Assembly: GCF_003129605.1 (NCBI RefSeq)
Contig: NZ_QBDX01000002.1
Coordinates: 223,501-287,500 of the forward strand
Source of the DNA: Hyphobacterium indicum
GTDB lineage: Bacteria; Pseudomonadota; Alphaproteobacteria; Caulobacterales; Maricaulaceae
Reading direction: 5' to 3'
Length of the DNA stretch: 64,000 nucleotides
The stretch's first letter is position 1, and every line of letters begins with the position of its first letter. Of this stretch, positions 60,362 to 64,000 are shown in pieces. Both the position numbers and the translations under genes were made by a program. Below the pieces are notes generated by a model. It made no database searches. It saw nothing but the letters and a program-made list of their open reading frames with translations, and was not told where the DNA came from.

Positions 60362-61002
60362 GACTCCATCCACACGCGGGCAATAACAGCATCCGCATTT
60401 TCCACTACCGGGCGGACTGTTAATTCCACACACTTGTTTTTCAACATTAGAAATTCACCAGTCAAACCCCATTCTCTACGAGAAGGCTGGTGAGCAAGTG
60501 ACGGAACCTCGAAATGATAAGCCTCAGTATTAAGGAACGCCTCCCACAGCTTATTGTTAGGCGCGAACTCGACATGGTACCTAACCCTACAATTCCTAGG
60601 CGCTTTGGACAGCTTGGGCAACGTCACTGTTAATGCTGTTCCAGGATCCGTTTTGACAGCTCCAATCAGCACTGGGGCGTTATAGATAAAGTGATCGTCA
60701 TACCAGCGCCCGTCGCGTTTGATCTTCTGGCCCGCGCCAGCAAATGCCAATACAAAATTGACGCATGCCCAGCCTAACAAAACGGTTAGCCCCGCATAAA
60801 ACTCTGCAAACCTAACAAGCATTTCGTTTGCGGCTTCGCCATACCCAACGCCCCACCGGATAAGGAGCATTACAGCAAACGTGCCGAGAGCTAGGCCACC
60901 AAACCCAAAAGAGGTTAAGAGGCGCGCCAACGAATTTCCGTAAACAGAACCGAACGCGACAAACCACTGCCGCACCTTGACCCGCTGTAGACGAGATAAC
61001 AT
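60346..61002 (-). CDS. Passenger membrane protein of unknown function inside the IS
   Basis: Unrecognised 218-aa protein. Two predicted TM helices lie at about 30-50 (FGFGGLALGTFAVMLLIRW) and 62-88 (FAEFYAGLTVLLGWACVNFVLAF). A soluble domain of about 125 residues follows (GRWYDDHFIYNAPVLIGAV...LTVTLPKLSKAPRNCRVRYHVEFAP...) with a beta-rich look and no known catalytic motif. It lies wholly within the inverted repeats, convergent with the transposase (30 bp apart), and is AT-richer than the flanking genes, consistent with cargo. No Shine-Dalgarno stands out. It is not a standard IS function. Confidence 0.7.
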   Translation of the reverse strand: MLSRLQRVKVRQWFVAFGSVYGNSLARLLTSFGFGGLALGTFAVMLLIRWGVGYGEAANEMLVRFAEFYAGLTVLLGWACVNFVLAFAGAGQKIKRDGRWYDDHFIYNAPVLIGAVKTDPGTALTVTLPKLSKAPRNCRVRYHVEFAPNNKLWEAFLNTEAYHFEVPSLAHQPSRREWGLTGEFLMLKNKCVELTVRPVVENADAVIARVWMESWQIQ

Positions 61003-61071
61003 CCACGACTCATACCACGCGGGCGGGCGCTTACGCCACTAAAGATAGTCATTGTGCGATCCTTGACGTCT

Positions 61072-61097
61072 CTACATGCCTTAAAGGGATAATAGGG
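61072..61097 (-). repeat. Right terminal inverted repeat of the IS
   Basis: 26 bp, reverse complement of the left end with 22 matches; ends in GGG directly before AGGTCAAG. Confidence 0.88.
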
Positions 61098-61105
61098 AGG
61101 TCAAG
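61098..61105. repeat. Right target-site duplication AGGTCAAG
   Basis: Second copy of the 8-bp duplication, 10 bp from the trpC stop codon. Confidence 0.88.
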
Positions 61106-61115
61106 TTAATGCCGG

Positions 61116-61901
61116 TCAGGCCAGCAAGGCCCGTGTCGCTTGCGCCACATCGGCCTGCCGCATCAGGCTTTCTCCGACCAGAAGGCCTTTCGCGCCCGCC
61201 GCTTTCAGGCGGGCCACATCGGCGGGTGTGAAGATGCCGCTCTCGGCAATGGCGAATCGATCCGCGGGAATATCCGCAGCCAGCCGCTCGAAGGTTTCAA
61301 GCGAGGTCTCGAACGTCGTCAGATCGCGATTGTTCACACCGATCAGGGGCGAGGGCAGGGCGAGGGCCCGTTCCAGCTCGGCCGCGTCATGGGTTTCGAC
61401 CAGGGCCGCCATTCCCAGATCGTGTGCAGCCTGGACAAGATCGAGCGCCAGCGCGTCATCGACACTCGCCATGATCACCAGGATCGCATCCGCGCCCAGC
61501 GCCCGCGATTGCGTCACCTGCCAGACATCGAGCAGGAAATCCTTGCGCAGGGCGGGCAGGGGCGCAGCGGCCCGCGCTGCAGCCAGATAATCGGCATGCC
61601 CCTGAAAGCTCGGCGCATCGGTCAGCACGGACAGGCAGGCCGCACCGCCGTCTGCATAGGCGCGGGCCAGGGCGGCGGGGTCGAAATCGGCCCGGATCAG
61701 CCCCTTGGACGGGCTGGCCTTCTTGATCTCGGCGATCAGGGCGACCCCCTCTGATCCGGCTTTCGCGGCCAGCGCGCCGGCAAAATCACGCGCCGGTCCC
61801 GTGGCGGCTATCATTTCCGCCAGCCGGGCCTCACTGAAAGCCGCCTTGCCGCGCGCAATTTCCTCCCGCTTGTAGGCCTCGATTTTCTGCAGTGCGTTCA
61901 C
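61116..61901 (-). CDS. trpC: Indole-3-glycerol phosphate synthase
   Basis: 261-aa TIM-barrel enzyme that closes the indole ring in tryptophan synthesis. Motifs are [25 protein letters not shown] (catalytic Lys), [23 protein letters not shown] and [18 protein letters not shown], then the phosphate-binding [28 protein letters not shown]. Last gene of trpG-trpD-trpC; overlaps trpD by 4 bp. The IS element begins 18 bp after its stop. Confidence 0.96.
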   Translation of the reverse strand: MNALQKIEAYKREEIARGKAAFSEARLAEMIAATGPARDFAGALAAKAGSEGVALIAEIKKASPSKGLIRADFDPAALARAYADGGAACLSVLTDAPSFQGHADYLAAARAAAPLPALRKDFLLDVWQVTQSRALGADAILVIMASVDDALALDLVQAAHDLGMAALVETHDAAELERALALPSPLIGVNNRDLTTFETSLETFERLAADIPADRFAIAESGIFTPADVARLKAAGAKGLLVGESLMRQADVAQATRALLA

Positions 61902-62917
61902 GCTTCGCCCCGGGAGATGGCGGCCATCTTCATCAGCGTGGATTTCGCCGCCCCGCTATCAATCGCGGCTTCGGCCATCCGCGCGCCTTCAGGCAGGCTG
62001 TTGGCAAGCCCCGCGACGATCAGCGCCGCGGCCGCATTCATCACTACAATATCGCGATAGGCAGACGGCGTCCCGCCCAGCAGGGCCCGCAAGGCCGCAG
62101 CATTGGCTTCCGGCGTTCCCCCGATCAGCTCCTCGATCCGGGCAGTGGCCAGACCGGCATCGCCGGGCAAAAGTGTGAACTCGGTGATCTTGCCATTGTT
62201 CAGCTCGACCACGCGGGTTTCGCCGGTCGTGGTGATCTCATCCAGACCATCCGAGCCATGGACCACCCAGGCAAATTCACAGCCCAGCGTATGCAGTGCC
62301 TGGGCGACCGGCGCCTGCCAGCGGGCATCGAACACTCCCAGAAGCTGCCGCCTGGCACCGGCGGGATTGGCCATCGGCCCCAAAAGGTTGAAAATTGTGC
62401 GGGAGCGCAACGCCTTGCGCGCCCCGCCGACATGGCGCACGGCGGAATGATGCGCGGGCGCGAACAGAAAGCCGGCCCCGGCTTCGCGCACCGACCGTTC
62501 CACCTGTTCCGGTGTGGCGTCCAGATTGATGCCCAGGGCCGCCAGCACTTCCGACGAACCGGATTTGGAGGACGCCGCGCGATTGCCGTGCTTGGCCACC
62601 TTGGCCCCTGCACCCGCCGCCACAATCGCGGCCGCGGTGGAGATATTGTATGTGCCCTTGGCATCGCCGCCCGTGCCGCAGGTATCAATCGCCCCTTCCG
62701 GCGCGGTAATGCCCTTCATGCGCTTGCGCAGCGCTTGTGCCCCGATGGCAAGATCCTCCGGCGTCTCCCCCACAGCCGCTAGGCCGATCAGGAATCCGCC
62801 GATTTCCGCTTCTCCGGCTTCGCCCTCCATCAACAGGTCAAACGCACCGGTCATGTCTTCGGCAGACGGGTGTTCGCCGCGGGACAGCGACTGCAGGCAG
62901 TTGTGTAGCGCGCTCAT
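61898..62917 (-). CDS. trpD: Anthranilate phosphoribosyltransferase
   Basis: 339-aa enzyme joining anthranilate and PRPP. The PRPP site is in [20 protein letters not shown], followed by [17 protein letters not shown], the anthranilate-binding [14 protein letters not shown] and LGPMANPA. It overlaps trpG and trpC by 4 bp each, a translationally coupled trio. Confidence 0.96.
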   Translation of the reverse strand: MSALHNCLQSLSRGEHPSAEDMTGAFDLLMEGEAGEAEIGGFLIGLAAVGETPEDLAIGAQALRKRMKGITAPEGAIDTCGTGGDAKGTYNISTAAAIVAAGAGAKVAKHGNRAASSKSGSSEVLAALGINLDATPEQVERSVREAGAGFLFAPAHHSAVRHVGGARKALRSRTIFNLLGPMANPAGARRQLLGVFDARWQAPVAQALHTLGCEFAWVVHGSDGLDEITTTGETRVVELNNGKITEFTLLPGDAGLATARIEELIGGTPEANAAALRALLGGTPSAYRDIVVMNAAAALIVAGLANSLPEGARMAEAAIDSGAAKSTLMKMAAISRGEA

Positions 62918-63507
62918 CGGGCAATCTCCCTGACCGGAAGTCCGGCCAGCATCATGAAATTGGCCAGCACGTCATGACCATGAAGGGAGGCGATGGATTC
63001 GGGGTGAAACTGGACGCCGTGCAGGGGCCGCGTGCGGTGCCGCATCGCCATGATCTCACCGTCCGCCGTGCGGGCATTGACGATCATCCCGCTATCGTCC
63101 GGCAGATCACCGACCGCCAGCGAATGATAGCGTGCAACCCCGAACGGGCTGGGCAGGCCGGCAAACACACCGCTGCCATCATGGGTGATCTCGCTGGTCT
63201 TGCCATGCATGATGGCCTTGGCCTGCACCGTGCGTCCGCCGAAAATCTCGCCCATGCACTGATGCCCCAGACAGACGCCCAGAACGGGCAGGTCTTCCGG
63301 TGCTGTGGTCAGGATATCCAGGCAGATACCGGCAGTGTCCGGACGTCCCGGTCCGGGGGACAGGCAGATGGCTGCGGGCTTCATTGCCAGCGCTTCTTCC
63401 GCCGTCATCACATCATTGCGGATGACACGGGTTTCCGCCCCCAGCTCCTCGAAATAATGCACGAGGTTGAAGGTGAAGCTGTCATAATTGTCGATGATCA
63501 GCAGCAT
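62914..63507 (-). CDS. trpG: Anthranilate synthase component II (glutamine amidotransferase)
   Basis: 197-aa class I glutamine amidotransferase that delivers ammonia to TrpE. The nucleophile Cys is in VLGVCLGHQCMGE, the His and Glu in GVQFHPESI, and the oxyanion region in SPGPGRPDTAGI. The ATG at 63507 (LLIIDNYDSFTFN) is the family start; the frame open to 63546 adds 13 unconserved residues. trpE is not in the window. In some bacteria the same subunit also serves p-aminobenzoate synthesis. Confidence 0.95.
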   Translation of the reverse strand: MLLIIDNYDSFTFNLVHYFEELGAETRVIRNDVMTAEEALAMKPAAICLSPGPGRPDTAGICLDILTTAPEDLPVLGVCLGHQCMGEIFGGRTVQAKAIMHGKTSEITHDGSGVFAGLPSPFGVARYHSLAVGDLPDDSGMIVNARTADGEIMAMRHRTRPLHGVQFHPESIASLHGHDVLANFMMLAGLPVREIAR

Positions 63508-63535
63508 GGGGCACGGGTCCTGTTGGCTGCGCGGT

Positions 63536-63563
63536 AATCTAGGCACGGACCGCCTGTGTGCAA
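63536..63563 (-). promoter_or_regulatory. Candidate trpGDC promoter
   Basis: On the minus strand TTGCAC (63558-63563), 16 bp, TAGATT (63536-63541), ending 28 bp before the trpG ATG. There is no room for a long leader peptide, so classical trp attenuation is not supported here. Confidence 0.4.
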
Positions 63564-63625
63564 CGCCGCAATGCCGTTATCAGCGGTAAACGGGACATTA
63601 ACCGAAACGGTGTGGTCATCCTGTC

Positions 63626-64000
63626 ATGAGCCGCAATTCCATTCATCCGGCGACACCGCTGATTTCGGGCCTGATTACGTCGCTGGCGTTTCTGTCCGGT
63701 GCGGCGGCATTTGAAATCGGCCGGGCGGCGGCGGAGGCCGATCCGCGCCCGGCAGAAACCTGGACCGCCAGTGCGGAACCGGCGCCTCCGGCCGCTTCGA
63801 TTTCGCCGCAGCCTGCGGAATCAGCCGTGATCGACACCCGTCCCGTCGTGGCGCTGGTCATGGATGATGCCGGAATCGACCCGCAATTGACGCGCCGCGC
63901 CATGGCGCTGGATATTCCGCTGACCCTGTCATTCCTGCCTTATGCGGAGCAGACACCGGAACTTGCCGTCATGGCCGATGCTCAGGGACATGCGGTTTTC
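63626..64000 (+). CDS. Divergent polysaccharide deacetylase family protein (5' part)
   Basis: 125 codons are visible, open to the window edge. A hydrophobic segment at about 12-28 (ISGLITSLAFLSGAAAF) is a signal anchor or signal peptide, then a Pro/Ala-rich linker to about residue 68. The catalytic-fold start VVALVMDDAGIDPQLTRRAMALDIPLTLSFLPYA is the signature of the divergent polysaccharide deacetylase (YibQ-like) family, which is periplasmic and linked to EnvC/peptidoglycan processing in other bacteria. It is divergent from trpG, 118 bp apart. Confidence 0.85.
   Translation, partial: MSRNSIHPATPLISGLITSLAFLSGAAAFEIGRAAAEADPRPAETWTASAEPAPPAASISPQPAESAVIDTRPVVALVMDDAGIDPQLTRRAMALDIPLTLSFLPYAEQTPELAVMADAQGHAVF

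Larger units (their letters stand above)
59392..61097 (+). mobile_element. IS1595-type insertion element with passenger gene, 1706 bp
   Basis: The borders are defined directly. Terminal inverted repeats begin CCCTATTATCCC at both ends, with 22 of 26 positions matching (59392-59417 and 61072-61097). The element is flanked by the perfect 8-bp target duplication AGGTCAAG (59384-59391 and 61098-61105). Eight-bp duplications are characteristic of IS1595. It encodes an ISXO2-like transposase and, convergently, a 218-aa membrane protein. Removing the element and one repeat restores an 81-bp trpC-lexA spacer. The right half is visibly AT-richer than the chromosome around it. The element looks intact. 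Confidence 0.9.

Noticed and set aside
63508-63625. trp leader peptide/attenuator
   Set aside because: No short ORF with tandem Trp codons lies upstream of trpG and the likely leader is only about 25-30 nt.

Overview
The window looks like the chromosome of an alphaproteobacterium, most likely from the Caulobacterales/Maricaulales (Hyphomonadaceae-like) side. The basis is high GC, the alphaproteobacterial LexA operator form GAAC-N7-GAAC, a short ProS without the large editing insert, LpxI instead of LpxH, and a gene order that from memory matches Caulobacter relatives (nuo, birA, coaX, rnj, mce, proS, lolCD, dnaE, rpsB-tsf, pyrH to lpxB, gltA, gltX, comEC, lexA, trpCDG). The species is not identified.

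Layout. 1-4.7 kb: the 3' part of clpX, then lon and a fused chorismate mutase/prephenate dehydratase (pheA). 4.7-5.3 kb: tRNA-Val(TAC) and tRNA-Asp(GTC) around a 395-nt stretch with no protein gene. That stretch carries a 77-bp direct repeat, its copies exactly 200 bp apart. 5.4-10.6 kb: small accessory units, namely a SulP transporter with a tandem UspA protein, an SDR, an ArsR/SRPBCC pair and a YghU-type glutathione transferase. 10.9-26.2 kb: the full 14-gene complex I operon nuoA-N. It is interrupted in overlapping register by a GFA-domain gene (between nuoC and nuoD) and a lipoprotein gene (between nuoD and nuoE). The same strand continues into birA, coaX, ribonuclease J, methylmalonyl-CoA epimerase and a DUF1467 protein. 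After two genes on the other strand come proS, lolC and lolD.

35.4-53.7 kb: a 30-codon membrane peptide gene under a perfect LexA box, then dnaE, rpsB-tsf, a strong hairpin terminator/attenuator, and the envelope cluster pyrH-frr-uppS-cdsA-dxr-rseP-bamA-skp-lpxD-fabZ-lpxA-lpxI-lpxB. 53.7-64 kb: gltA and gltX on the minus strand, comEC, lexA with its own LexA box, a complete IS1595-type element, trpC-trpD-trpG on the minus strand, and the 5' part of a divergent polysaccharide deacetylase gene.

The two most notable points concern the SOS response. First, the 30-aa gene upstream of dnaE has the size, membrane character, LexA operator and apparent location of sidA, the Caulobacter SOS-induced cell-division inhibitor. 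Second, a 1706-bp IS1595-type element with 22/26 terminal inverted repeats and an 8-bp target duplication (AGGTCAAG) sits between trpC and lexA. Its duplicated target contains the apparent -35 box of lexA, and it carries an unrecognised two-TM passenger gene. No CRISPR array, prophage or rRNA operon is seen.
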